This document shows positions 14,180-22,569 of a DNA stretch of 32,809 nucleotides, in pieces. The notes beneath the pieces are model-generated. The model saw only the letters and a list, made by a program, of their open reading frames with translations. It made no database searches and was not told where the DNA came from. Position numbers and translations under genes: made by a program. Source of the DNA: a bacterium. GTDB taxonomy: Bacteria > Elusimicrobiota > Elusimicrobia > Elusimicrobiales > UBA9959. Every line of letters starts with the position of its first letter. Positions within the stretch are counted from its first letter, which is position 1. The stretch lies in NCBI GenBank assembly GCA_021811405.1, contig JAJZOZ010000013.1:1-32809 (forward strand), written 5' to 3'.

Positions 14180-17100
14180 CTACCTCTCCAGCGCCACCTT
14201 GAAGCTCTTGGAGCTCTTCTTGTCGCCGGTCTGTATGAAAGCTATATAGACGCCGCTGGCGGCCTTGTTGCCGCTGTCGTTCCTGCCGTCCCAGTGCGTC
14301 ATGCCGTTGACGTCGGCCTTCAGGCTGCGCACCAGCTCGCCGAGGAAGGTGTAGATCTTGACCCTGGCGTAGGGCGGCAGCCCGGCGAAGTTCATCACGC
14401 CGGTGACCGAGCTCGGCCTGAACGGGTTGGGATATATCTTGACGGCGCCCAGCCCGGCCGGCGGGTTGCTCTGCATGATCTGGAAGGTGGAGAGATGCCA
14501 GGTCTGGCCTATCACCCTGCTGCGGGCCGTATCGGACACGGAGGGCAGCGGCACCCAGACGCGGTTGTCCTCGTCGTAAAGAGCCAGCACCAGCCGGGAG
14601 GCGTCGATACCCGCCGGCAGGTCGGCCGGCCTGTACGGCAGCGTTATCGTTATGGCCCCCAGCACCAGCGTGGGGGGGAAATGGTTGAGCGTCAGCCCGA
14701 TGCCTGTCGGCGTCAGGGCGGAGACGGCGGAATCCGGGGCCGGCAGCGTGGAGGTGGACGGGGTAAGGGTAAGGCGGGTGGAGCTGCCTATGGCCCCCGG
14801 CGGGATCAGGACCGAGATCTGGCCGTAGGAGGTCTCCAGCGTGACCAGGGCCCCGTCCTGCGCCAGCGCGTTCACGTTGGAGGAGAGCAGCGTTATCGTG
14901 GAGCCGGCCGCGATGAAGGCGGTCTTTACTCCCCCCTGGCCGATGGCCTGCACCTGGAGATAATAGGTGGTATCGATGGCCAGCCCCGAGAACGCGCAGG
15001 ACAGGCCCCGCGCCAGGCAGCTGGAACTGTAGACCAGGAAGGTGTCGTCGGTGGATACCTGTACGTTATAGATCGTGGAGGAGGAGTTGCCGTTGGGGCC
15101 CCAGTTGGCAGTGAAGCCGTCGGTCAGCATCCCGGTGAAGGTCTCTTCCTGGGAGAGCCGGTAGGCCGTGGCGGGCAGGGTCAGCGCGGAGCCCAGTGAG
15201 ACGGGCGGGTCCGTCGGCAGGCCGGCCAGGTTGAGGGCAGAAACGCGCAGGTAGTAGCTGGTATCGGACTGCAGCCCGTAGAACGTGGAAGACAGCGAGA
15301 GCGTGGTGGAGGAATTGACGGTGCCGGAGAAATCCGAATTGGAGGAGACATACGCCGTGTAGTAGGTGACCCCGGCCGGGTTGGCGCCGCGGCCCCAGTT
15401 GAGCGTGACCGAGCTGGCCCCGATCCCGGAATATACTCCGGCGACTGGGTCGTAGGCGCCGGTGGCGGTCGGGCTGAAATCAACCGCGGGCGTGGCGCGC
15501 CCTCGGCGGTTGATGGCGGTCACGCGCGAATAGTAGGTCGTATTGGGAATAAGCCCGGAGAAGGTGGCCGAGGAAAGGACGGTGGTGGAGGACGTCTGCG
15601 GCGACCCGTAGGCGGGGTCGTCGTCCATCTCCACGAGGTAGCGCGTGTCGGGCGGGTTGGAGTTGGAGGACCACCTCAGGTTGAGCGTCAGCGACGTGAT
15701 AGAGAAGCCCTGCTCCACCGGCGGGTTGGCCATGGTTGCCGTGGCGGCCATGGCGGCGTAGTTGATCGAGCCCTCCATGTTCACGGTGCCGGCGCGGAAA
15801 TAATAGCTGGTGTTGGGGGACAATCCCTCTATGGCGAGGCGGTCCAGCTGGATGCTGTAGGTGGCGGAGGAGAAGGCGGGGGAGGCGAACGCCGGGCTGG
15901 TGTCCGCCTGCAGCAGGTAGCCTTCAGCCGAGGCGCTCTGCGGAGAGACGGCCAGGGGGGTCCAGGACACGGTCACGCTGGACTGGTACACTTCCGGGTA
16001 GGCCAGGCCGGAGAGCGGCTGCGGCAGGGTCTGTTTGTAGGGAACGTCGGTGTTGGTGTAGATGGTGGCGCCGTTATAGAGCGCGCCGGCGCGGAAATAA
16101 TAGGTGGTGTTGGGGTCCAGCCCGTTTATCACCAGGCCCGAGGCGGTGGCGCTGGGGGTGGCGGAGCTCGCCGCTATCGCGGTGAAGAAACGGTAAACGG
16201 ACGCCTCGGCCACGTGGCCTTCGGCGGCCGTCCCCGGCGTGAAGGAGATAGCCGCGCTAGAGCTCCAGACGCCGTTCAGGGCTACGCCGGAGAGCTGCCC
16301 CGGGAAGCCCGTGGCGGTGGACGGCAGCAGAGAGTAGTTGGGCGTGCGCTCCCAGTTCAGCGTGGCCAGGCGCAGGTAATGGGTAGTGTTCGGGCGCAGG
16401 CCGCCGATGGCGAGCGTCCTGAGCCCGTCCTGGTAGGCGTAGGTGGCGGAGGAGAAGACGGTCGCCCCGGACCCGAACGGCGCGCTGGAGCCTTCCAGCC
16501 GGTAGCCCTCGCAGGCGAAGGCCTGGGGCGAAGCGGGCAGCGGCGTGAAGCTGACCGTTATCCGCTGGGGGTCCGCATAGGAGGCGGTAAGCGCCGCGGA
16601 CACCGGCAGCGCCAGCGTCACAGAAGAAAGGTAGGTCCCGTAATTCGGGGCGTTGGCCTTGTTCAGCGAACCAGCCCTGAAGTAGTAGGTGGTGTTCGGA
16701 TAGAGAGTGTTTATGGACAGAGTGCTGAGCTGCACGGCGTAGGTGGCCGAGGACTCGTAGAGCCCCGGCGTGGCGAAGCCGTCCGTGGAGGCTTCCAGCC
16801 TGTAGCCTATGGCCTCCGCCGGTCCCATGGCGGCCCAGCCGAGGGTGGCGCCTCCGTCGACGACGGAGATCCTGGAGAGGCCCTGGGGCGCCGCGGACAG
16901 CGTGGTGAAGCTGCGCAGTTCCGAGAGGTTCTCGGAGCCGCTCCAGTTGAGAGAGCCGACCTTGTAGTAATAGGTGGTGTTGCGCTGCAGGGAGACCGCC
17001 GCGGCGGAGGAGACCGTCTTGTCGGCCGTGGACCAGTCCGTGGCCAGCGACGAGAGCAGAGGGTCGCCGGAGAGCTTCAGGCGGTAGCCCTCTGAGTAGA

Positions 17101-17809
17101 GCGCCTGGGCGGGGCCGCCGTTCACCGCGGTCCAGGAGACGGTGGCGCTGGTCTCGCGGACGTCCTCCTCTATGCCGGAGAGGGCCAGCGCCAGGGTGGC
17201 GGTGGAGATGGGCGGGGTGAACGGGGTCCTGGTGCCGCCCGAGCCGAATGCCCGCACCTTGAAATAGTAGGTGGTATTGGCTTCGAGCCCGCCGAGCGTG
17301 ACGGGCGGATAGCCGAGCAGCGTCTGGCCGGCCGAGGCGAAAGAGGCGGACTTGTCGTAGAACAGCTCGTACCTGGTCCATTCCGGGTTGCCGCCGGTGT
17401 CCCAGCCGAGGCGGGCCGTGGCGGTAAAGGAGGAATCGGCGGTGAAATAGGCGGGGAGCGAGAAGAGGGCGGAAGGCGCGGCTACCCAGGTGGCGGTGGT
17501 GATGACGGAGGAGTAGAGGGTGTCCGGGTCCGCGGCGGTCTTGACCTTGAAATAGTAAGTGGTGTCCGGGGCCAGCAGCGGGTAGCCTGTGGCATTGCCG
17601 GAAACGGTGCCGCTGGCGACGCAGCCGGCGAACGAGGGCGAAGTGGAAAGGACGGCGACGTAAGGGGCGGCCCCGCCGGTCCAGGAGACATTTATACTGC
17701 CTGTGCTGACCGCGGTCAGTGACGGCGCCGGCATCGCCGCCAGGACGGGAGAGGCCGCCGCCGCGAGCAACGCGGCGGCCGCTGTCAGGTGTCTGGCCCG
17801 GGGGAACAT
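14180..17809 (-). CDS. Giant secreted fibronectin-III repeat protein with FlgD-like C-terminus
   Basis: A 1209-aa protein with signal peptide MFPRARHLTAAAALLAAAAS. Ten fibronectin-III-like modules of about 95-100 residues run from residue ~28 to ~980, each marked by a copy of the 'PNTTYYFRAG' strand (first copies near residues 82, 178, 277 and 371). A ZU5-like region (~985-1115, with VLIPPGAIGSSTRLTLTPST) follows, then a C-terminal domain, IYPNPFRPSS... VKIYTFLGELV... WDGRNDSGNKAASGVY, ending in a basic KSFKVALER. This is the FlgD-Ig/type IX-type C-terminal layout seen on secreted proteins of FCB-like bacteria. Probable role: surface adhesion or cell-surface structure (inference). It is followed 24 bp later by the PorV-like gene. 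The internal repeats make this region prone to assembly collapse or slippage. Confidence 0.9.
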   Translation of the reverse strand: MFPRARHLTAAAALLAAAASPVLAAMPAPSLTAVSTGSINVSWTGGAAPYVAVLSTSPSFAGCVASGTVSGNATGYPLLAPDTTYYFKVKTAADPDTLYSSVITTATWVAAPSALFSLPAYFTADSSFTATARLGWDTGGNPEWTRYELFYDKSASFASAGQTLLGYPPVTLGGLEANTTYYFKVRAFGSGGTRTPFTPPISTATLALALSGIEEDVRETSATVSWTAVNGGPAQALYSEGYRLKLSGDPLLSSLATDWSTADKTVSSAAAVSLQRNTTYYYKVGSLNWSGSENLSELRSFTTLSAAPQGLSRISVVDGGATLGWAAMGPAEAIGYRLEASTDGFATPGLYESSATYAVQLSTLSINTLYPNTTYYFRAGSLNKANAPNYGTYLSSVTLALPVSAALTASYADPQRITVSFTPLPASPQAFACEGYRLEGSSAPFGSGATVFSSATYAYQDGLRTLAIGGLRPNTTHYLRLATLNWERTPNYSLLPSTATGFPGQLSGVALNGVWSSSAAISFTPGTAAEGHVAEASVYRFFTAIAASSATPSATASGLVINGLDPNTTYYFRAGALYNGATIYTNTDVPYKQTLPQPLSGLAYPEVYQSSVTVSWTPLAVSPQSASAEGYLLQADTSPAFASPAFSSATYSIQLDRLAIEGLSPNTSYYFRAGTVNMEGSINYAAMAATATMANPPVEQGFSITSLTLNLRWSSNSNPPDTRYLVEMDDDPAYGSPQTSSTTVLSSATFSGLIPNTTYYSRVTAINRRGRATPAVDFSPTATGAYDPVAGVYSGIGASSVTLNWGRGANPAGVTYYTAYVSSNSDFSGTVNSSTTLSLSSTFYGLQSDTSYYLRVSALNLAGLPTDPPVSLGSALTLPATAYRLSQEETFTGMLTDGFTANWGPNGNSSSTIYNVQVSTDDTFLVYSSSCLARGLSCAFSGLAIDTTYYLQVQAIGQGGVKTAFIAAGSTITLLSSNVNALAQDGALVTLETSYGQISVLIPPGAIGSSTRLTLTPSTSTLPAPDSAVSALTPTGIGLTLNHFPPTLVLGAITITLPYRPADLPAGIDASRLVLALYDEDNRVWVPLPSVSDTARSRVIGQTWHLSTFQIMQSNPPAGLGAVKIYPNPFRPSSVTGVMNFAGLPPYARVKIYTFLGELVRSLKADVNGMTHWDGRNDSGNKAASGVYIAFIQTGDKKSSKSFKVALER

Positions 17810-17816
17810 AGTATAT

Positions 17817-17844
17817 AGTCTAACAGAGCGCTTGAAAAATTCAA
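17817..17844 (-). promoter_or_regulatory. Promoter of the fibronectin-III/PorV unit
   Basis: On the minus strand: TTGAAT (17844-17839), 16-nt spacer, TAGACT (17822-17817), then 7 nt to the ATG at 17809. Leader is nearly absent, and no Shine-Dalgarno sequence is seen. An inverted repeat TTGAA/TTCAA overlaps the -35. Confidence 0.6.
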
Positions 17845-17874
17845 TGACTAATATGTTACGCGAAAAGCGCCCGT

Positions 17875-17933
17875 TTGCGCGGAACGCGATTTCTATTATA
17901 TTATAACTTTAAATCCAAGCGGACCTTCCGGAG
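17875..17933 (+). promoter_or_regulatory. Promoter and ribosome site of the propeller-butyrate operon
   Basis: TTGCGC (17875-17880), 16 nt, TATATT (17897-17902) inside a very AT-rich run, then GGAG (17930-17933) 6 nt before ATG 17940. It is divergent from the fibronectin-III promoter. Confidence 0.5.
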
Positions 17934-17939
17934 TCAAGA

Positions 17940-19040
17940 ATGCGGTTCCAGGCGAAGACAGCGGGGCGGGCGGCGGCCAGAAAGGCGGCCTGCTTTGCCG
18001 TCATGCTCTTCACGGCGCTCGTCGCGCGGGCCGGGGATTTCCCGGCGTTCTCCGTGTCTTCCGGGACCCCGCTGCTTTCGACGCTCCCTTCCACCGGGGC
18101 CGTAGTGGCCCAGGGCGGGAATTTCTCGGCGCAGCTCGCGGACGGGCGCTCGCTGTGGGTGCTCAACAACGTCTGGACCGGGGAGATAGGTGCCGGCGGA
18201 GAAGCCAAGGCCTGGGGGCTGGTGGACGGCGCGGCGGCCTTTACGCCCAGCACGGCCGCCGCGGGCCAGCCAGGCTCCTTTACCTGGGTATCCGACGAGA
18301 ACGGCTGGCCGCTGCCGCTGCTCTCCGCCGGAATGGAGGAGCCGGGGCAGGTGCGCAAGTTCTGGCCGCGTTCGGCGGTCTGCGGGCCGGCCGGCTGCGC
18401 GGTGTTCTATTCCATCATGAACAATTTCGGCCCCGAGCCCTACGACTGCTTCCGGGTGGGCCAGGGCGTAGCGGTGTCGGCGGACCCGGCCGGGCCCTAC
18501 CAGAAGTCCAGAGAGGGCGGACGCTACAGCCTGTGGAACGACATAGAGCCGGCCTTCGGCTCGGCGGTCCTCGCGGACGAGGACGGCTGGGTCTACGTCT
18601 ACGGCCGCGTCCTCTCCGCGCCCGGGGAGTATTCCGTGCAGTTGGCCCGCGCGCGGCCAGGCGCGCTGGCCTCGAAGGCCGCCTATTCCTATTATTCCGC
18701 GGATGCGGCTACCTCCTCCTGGACGGGCGACCTCTCCGAGGCCTCGGACGTGATGAAGGACATGCCCGACGAGTTCTCGGTCTCCTACAACGATTTCCTT
18801 AAAGCCTATCTGGCGGTATATTCCTCGGCGCAGGATGGCGGAGCGATGGCGCGGCTGGCGCGCTATCCGTGGGGCCCATGGGGTGAGCCCTTCCGCCTGT
18901 TCTCCTGCGCGCCGGGGGATTACTGCTACGGCGCCAAGGAACAGCCGGGCCTGGCTGAAGAAGGGGGGAAACGGGTCTACCTTACGGCCGAGAAAAGGCA
19001 CTCGCCGTACCTGTACCGGGTAGATCTAAAACAGAGGTGA
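17940..19040 (+). CDS. Secreted propeller-like protein (DUF4185-like), function uncertain
   Basis: A 366-aa protein. A basic n-region and hydrophobic stretch (ACFAVMLFTALVARAG) form a signal peptide. The mature part has repeated short beta blades with aromatic/Asp patterns, such as GRSLWVLNNVW, FSVSYNDFLKAYLAVYSS, EDGWVYVYGRVLS and KEQPGLAEEGGKRVYLTAE, reminiscent of the five-bladed propellers of DUF4185/GH43-like proteins. Cysteine pairs (VCGPAGC, SCAPGDYC) are consistent with disulphides in an exported protein. The stop TGA lies only 4 bp before butyrate kinase, whose ribosome site overlaps its end, so the genes are probably co-transcribed although no functional link is obvious. The family call is tentative. 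Confidence 0.6.
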   Translation: MRFQAKTAGRAAARKAACFAVMLFTALVARAGDFPAFSVSSGTPLLSTLPSTGAVVAQGGNFSAQLADGRSLWVLNNVWTGEIGAGGEAKAWGLVDGAAAFTPSTAAAGQPGSFTWVSDENGWPLPLLSAGMEEPGQVRKFWPRSAVCGPAGCAVFYSIMNNFGPEPYDCFRVGQGVAVSADPAGPYQKSREGGRYSLWNDIEPAFGSAVLADEDGWVYVYGRVLSAPGEYSVQLARARPGALASKAAYSYYSADAATSSWTGDLSEASDVMKDMPDEFSVSYNDFLKAYLAVYSSAQDGGAMARLARYPWGPWGEPFRLFSCAPGDYCYGAKEQPGLAEEGGKRVYLTAEKRHSPYLYRVDLKQR

Positions 19041-19044
19041 GGGA

Positions 19045-20187
19045 ATGGAGGAATACAACGTATTGGTGATAAACCCGGGCTCCACGTCCGACGAGGTCAG
19101 TTTTTTCAAGGGAGCCAGGGAGCTTTTCCATAAGACCGTGCGCTACAGCCGGGCGGACCTGCAGCCGTTCGAGACCCTTAAGGTCTCGGCGCAGTACGAA
19201 ATGCGGCGCGACATGGCGCTGGCGGCGCTCAAGGAGCACGGCCTGGACACGGCCGAGGTGCACGCGGTCATAGGCCGCGGCGGCCTGCTAAGGCCCATCC
19301 CGGGCGGCGTCTACGAGGTGAACGAAGCTATGGCCGAGGACCTGAAGTCCGGGGAGAGGGGCGACCACCCTTCCAACCTGGGCGGCCTGATAGCGCGCGA
19401 GCTGGCGGGGAAGTTCGGCTGCAAGGCCTTCATAGCGGACCCGGTGGTGGTGGACGAGCTGGAGCCGCTGGCCAGGTACTCCGGGATGCCGGAGAACCCG
19501 CGTCTGTCCCTGCTGCACGCGCTGAACCAGAAGCGCATCGGCCGCCACGCCGCCAGGCAGCTGGGCAAGCAGTACTGGGAGTGCCGCCTCATCATAATGC
19601 ACGGCGGCGGCGGCATCTCCATCGGCGCCCACAAGGACGGCCGCATCGTGGACGTCAATAACGCGCTGGACGGCGACGGGCCTTTCACCCCGCAGCGCGC
19701 CGGCGGCGTGCCGGCGGGCGGCCTGGTGAAGATGTGCTTCAGCGGCAAGTACACACAGGAGGAGATCAAGCTGAAGCTCAAAGGGCGCGGCGGGCTGATA
19801 GCCTACACCGGGACGGCCGACTGCCAGGCGCTGGAGAAATACATCCTTACGGGAGAGGTGGTGCCGGGATCGGGGATAGACCCGGAGAAGCTGTCCCGCG
19901 AGAAGGCCAGGGAGGCCGTGCTGGCCATGGCCTACCAGATAGCCAAGGAGATAGGGGCCATGGCCGCCGTGCTGGAAGGCAAGGTGGACGCTATAGCGCT
20001 CACCGGCGGGCTGGCCTACGACAAGATCATCGTGCCGGAGATAAAGCGCAGGGTAGGGTGGATAGCGCAGGTGCTTTCCTATCCCGGCGGCGACGAGATG
20101 GCGGCCCTGAGGGCCGCGGCGGAGATCGCGCTGAGAACGCCGGCCTCCGTGAAAAAATACGATGCCGCCGGCGTGCCGGTGGCCTGA
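19045..20187 (+). CDS. buk: Butyrate kinase
   Basis: A 380-aa ASKHA-fold acyl-phosphate kinase that converts butyryl-phosphate and ADP to butyrate and ATP (or the reverse). Diagnostic stretches: VLVINPGSTSDEVSFF at the N-terminus (phosphate-1), VIGRGGLLRPIPGGVYEVN, FIADPVVVDELEPLARYSG, HALNQKRIGR, IIMHGGGGISIGAH and GDGPFTPQRAGGVPAG. Length is slightly above the usual 355-360. ATG 19045 follows GAGGTGAGGG, which overlaps the stop of the propeller gene. Phosphate butyryltransferase follows 13 bp later, completing the Ptb-Buk route. Relatives act on isobutyrate or other branched acids, so the exact acid is not certain. The same genes can run in the uptake direction. Confidence 0.95.
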   Translation: MEEYNVLVINPGSTSDEVSFFKGARELFHKTVRYSRADLQPFETLKVSAQYEMRRDMALAALKEHGLDTAEVHAVIGRGGLLRPIPGGVYEVNEAMAEDLKSGERGDHPSNLGGLIARELAGKFGCKAFIADPVVVDELEPLARYSGMPENPRLSLLHALNQKRIGRHAARQLGKQYWECRLIIMHGGGGISIGAHKDGRIVDVNNALDGDGPFTPQRAGGVPAGGLVKMCFSGKYTQEEIKLKLKGRGGLIAYTGTADCQALEKYILTGEVVPGSGIDPEKLSREKAREAVLAMAYQIAKEIGAMAAVLEGKVDAIALTGGLAYDKIIVPEIKRRVGWIAQVLSYPGGDEMAALRAAAEIALRTPASVKKYDAAGVPVA

Positions 20188-20200
20188 GGGAGGAACACTT

Positions 20201-21130
20201 ATGAAATTCAAGAACTTCGACGAACTGCTCGGCCTGGTGCGCGGCAAGACCAACCGCATCGTGGTGCCGGGCGCCAACAACGACGAGGTCCTCACCGCCT
20301 GCAAGATGGGCGTGGACCACGGCATCATCTCCGGCGGCATCCTGATAGGGCCGAAGGCGCAGGTGGAGGAGATGGCGAAGAAGGTGGGCCTGAAGCTCGC
20401 CATCTTCGAGATCATAGACCTGGCCGACTGCGCCGAGATCTGCAACAGGGCGGTGGACCTGGTCAAGGCCGGCAAGGGAGACTTCCTGGTGAAGGGCCTG
20501 GTGGACACGAAGTTCTACATGAAGGCCATTCTCCGCAAGGACATCGCGGCCGTGGCGGAGGGGACGGTGCTGAGCCACTTCGTGCTCTTCGAGCTGACCA
20601 ACTACCACAAGCTCTTCGCGGTCACGGACGCGGCCATCATGATAACGCCGAACGTGGACCAGAAGGAGATGATCCTTAACAACGCGGCGGACATGATGCG
20701 CCAGCTCGGAGTGGAAAAGCCGAACGTCGCCGTAGTCTGCCCCGTGGAGAAGGTCAACGACAAGATCCCCAGCACGCTGGACGCGGCCGAGCTGGTGAAG
20801 CGCAACAGGGAAGGGAGGATAAAGAACTGCACGGTAGAGGGGCCGTACGACATCTACATCTCCTTCTCGAAGGAGCTGGCGGCGGAGAAGGGCATAAAGA
20901 ACGCGCGGGTGCCGGGCGAGACCGACATAGCGCTGTTCCCCAGCCTGGATTCCGGCAACCCGGTATACAAGTGCCTGAGCTTCTTCGGCGCCGGCATGAA
21001 GTCGGCCACGCTGCTGGCCGGCTGCAACATCCCTGTGATACTGCCTTCCCGCACCGATTCGCCGATGACCAAGCTGCATTCGATCGCGCTCGCCTGCTTC
21101 CTGAAGGACCAGGCGAAGGTCGCGGCCTGA
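20201..21130 (+). CDS. ptb: Phosphate butyryltransferase
   Basis: A 309-aa member of the phosphotransacetylase/phosphotransbutyrylase family; it exchanges CoA for phosphate on butyryl-CoA, supplying butyrate kinase. Visible family features: [82 protein letters not shown] and the C-terminal SSG-like region [19 protein letters not shown] strong GGGAGGAACACTT precedes ATG 20201. It is flanked by buk upstream and a SEC-C protein 16 bp downstream, all in the same direction. No butyryl-CoA synthesis genes (thl, hbd, crt, bcd) are in the window, so where the acyl-CoA comes from is not shown here. Confidence 0.95.
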   Translation: MKFKNFDELLGLVRGKTNRIVVPGANNDEVLTACKMGVDHGIISGGILIGPKAQVEEMAKKVGLKLAIFEIIDLADCAEICNRAVDLVKAGKGDFLVKGLVDTKFYMKAILRKDIAAVAEGTVLSHFVLFELTNYHKLFAVTDAAIMITPNVDQKEMILNNAADMMRQLGVEKPNVAVVCPVEKVNDKIPSTLDAAELVKRNREGRIKNCTVEGPYDIYISFSKELAAEKGIKNARVPGETDIALFPSLDSGNPVYKCLSFFGAGMKSATLLAGCNIPVILPSRTDSPMTKLHSIALACFLKDQAKVAA

Positions 21131-21146
21131 ACTTAAGGAGACTACC

Positions 21147-21608
21147 ATGGCCTGGAACTTCCTGAAGAAGCTGATAAAGAAAGAGGAGCAGGGCAAGCCG
21201 CACCCGCACGCCGCGCCGGAGCCGGCGCGGCAGGAGGAGGCCCCCAGGCCGCCGGCCCCGGCCAAGCCGGCCGCGCCGGCGAGGGAGAAGTCCCCGGCCG
21301 AGAAGACGGACGACGAACTGGCCGCCGAGCTGGACAAGATGTCGCCGCAGATCCTGGCGCAGGCCAGGGACCCGCAGATGCGCGCGCTGATCATCGGCAT
21401 CTACAGGAAGATGCTGCTCGACAACGTGAACATCAACGACGACCGGGAAGTGAAGAAGTGGATGAAGAAGCACCCCGAGGTGCTGCAGGGCGGCGAGACC
21501 GTGAAGGTGGAGACCGTCAGGCGCGAGGAGCCGAAAGTGGGCAGGAACGACCCCTGCCCCTGCGGCTCGGGGAAAAAGTACAAGAAGTGCTGCGGCGCTG
21601 GCAAGTAG
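21147..21608 (+). CDS. Small SEC-C zinc-knuckle protein
   Basis: A 153-aa soluble protein. The N-terminus is a short basic helix ([14 protein letters not shown]) and an Ala/Pro-rich linker (~residues 18-50), then a helical segment (~55-125), and the last ~22 residues are a SEC-C motif, [19 protein letters not shown], with C137, C139, C148 and C149. In SecA this motif binds zinc and SecB/ribosomes; stand-alone copies occur in many small proteins of unknown role. TAAGGAG lies 7 nt before ATG 21147. It ends the butyrate operon before a very strong terminator. A metabolic link to Ptb-Buk is not evident; SecB-like or chaperone-linked work is only a guess. Confidence 0.85.
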   Translation: MAWNFLKKLIKKEEQGKPHPHAAPEPARQEEAPRPPAPAKPAAPAREKSPAEKTDDELAAELDKMSPQILAQARDPQMRALIIGIYRKMLLDNVNINDDREVKKWMKKHPEVLQGGETVKVETVRREEPKVGRNDPCPCGSGKKYKKCCGAGK

Positions 21609-21623
21609 CGCGCGGCCGCAATA

Positions 21624-21661
21624 AAAGAAGGACCCCGGCTTTCAGGCCGGGGTCCTTCTTT
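21624..21661. terminator. 16-bp bidirectional terminator
   Basis: AAAGAAGGACCCCGGC (21624-21639), loop TTTCAG, GCCGGGGTCCTTCTTT (21646-21661). It is shared by the convergent SEC-C gene and the secreted-paralogue gene. Confidence 0.88.
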
Positions 21662-21678
21662 CTGGTAGCCTTAACGGT

Positions 21679-22479
21679 TCAATACCACTTTATCTCTTTG
21701 GTCTCCAGCGGCGTGATCTCGGGTATCTGCTTGGCCAGCTCGCGGTTCTCCGCGGTCAGGTCCCTGAAGCCGCCCAGGCCGTCGACGCCGTAGGTCCAGA
21801 CGGAGCCGTTCGTGGAGAAGGGAGTGGACACTATGTAGTTCAGGTCGGACTGCAGGTAGGCCACCGGGTCGGCGCCGGGTGCCGCTATGTTCATCGGGTC
21901 CGACATGCGGACGTTAAGCGAGAACTTCCAGCCCCACTTTATGTTCATCGCCAGCGGGCGGACGGTGAAGTTGGTGATGTAGTGGCCCTTGATGATGTCG
22001 CGCTGGGCCTGGCTGCTGAGGGGGTCGGTGCCGGGTCTTCCCTGCACCACCAGGTTCTGGCCGTTGTAGTAGTAGGAGACCGCGAACTTGATCTTTATGA
22101 CGTCCACCTGCATCAGGTTGGTCACGGTGTAGGTGTAGACGGCTTCCTTCTTCTTCCAGCCGCTGAAATTGGCCCAGTTGAAGCTGAAGCCGGGTATCGC
22201 GCTGGCGTAGGAACTGGAGAGGTTGGCGTCCGGCTTGCCGCTGTTGATGACGTTCCAGGCCTGCACGCCGCCGTTCACTATGGCGGCGGCCGGGCCCACG
22301 CGCTCCCCGTCCGCCCTCATCGGGATGACAGCGGCGCCGGCTTCCGCGACGTCGCTCTCCGTGACCTCGGAGGTGAGGTTCACGGTCCCTGTCCTGAAAT
22401 AGTCGTCGTCCGCGGGGCCGGCGGCGGCCAGCGGCGAGAGAGAAGCGCAGAGGGCGGCGGTAAGTAAAAGGTTTTTCAC
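21679..22479 (-). CDS. Secreted protein, tandem paralogue A, unrecognised family
   Basis: A 266-aa protein with a GTG start at 22479 supported by TAGGAGAAG just upstream; signal peptide MKNLLLTAALCASLSPLAAA. After a ~30-residue low-complexity region comes a mildly hydrophobic block ending in QAWNVINSGKP, then SSYASAIPGFSFNW, a beta-rich central domain (..YTYTVTNLMQVDVIKIKFAVSYYYNG..), GHYITNFTVRPL and IKWGWKFSLNVRMSDPMNI. These same motifs recur in the upstream paralogue. No enzyme motif is seen; Tyr/Trp-rich alternating strands suggest an exported beta-sandwich or an envelope protein. It has its own -10 (TATATT, 22511-22506). No named family was recognised. Confidence 0.75.
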   Translation of the reverse strand: MKNLLLTAALCASLSPLAAAGPADDDYFRTGTVNLTSEVTESDVAEAGAAVIPMRADGERVGPAAAIVNGGVQAWNVINSGKPDANLSSSYASAIPGFSFNWANFSGWKKKEAVYTYTVTNLMQVDVIKIKFAVSYYYNGQNLVVQGRPGTDPLSSQAQRDIIKGHYITNFTVRPLAMNIKWGWKFSLNVRMSDPMNIAAPGADPVAYLQSDLNYIVSTPFSTNGSVWTYGVDGLGGFRDLTAENRELAKQIPEITPLETKEIKWY

Positions 22480-22505
22480 GGTTCTTCTCCTATGCTCCGG
22501 TCTTG

Positions 22506-22511
22506 AATATA
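22506..22511 (-). promoter_or_regulatory. -10 box for paralogue A
   Basis: Minus strand ACTATATTCAAGACC contains TATATT about 26 nt before the GTG start. No convincing -35 was seen. Confidence 0.35.
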
Positions 22512-22569
22512 GTTTAGCTCCCGCAGAAAATCCCGCAAGTGCCCCGGGTCCCAGGAGCGGCCTGGGCCT

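Noticed and set aside
12737-15199. 820-codon plus-strand open frame spanning the transporter end and the PorV-like gene
   Set aside because: It crosses a strong terminator and runs antisense to two supported genes.
14180-17809. CRISPR-like periodic repeats
   Set aside because: The ~290-bp periodicity comes from protein-coding fibronectin-III modules on the minus strand, not short direct repeats with unique spacers.
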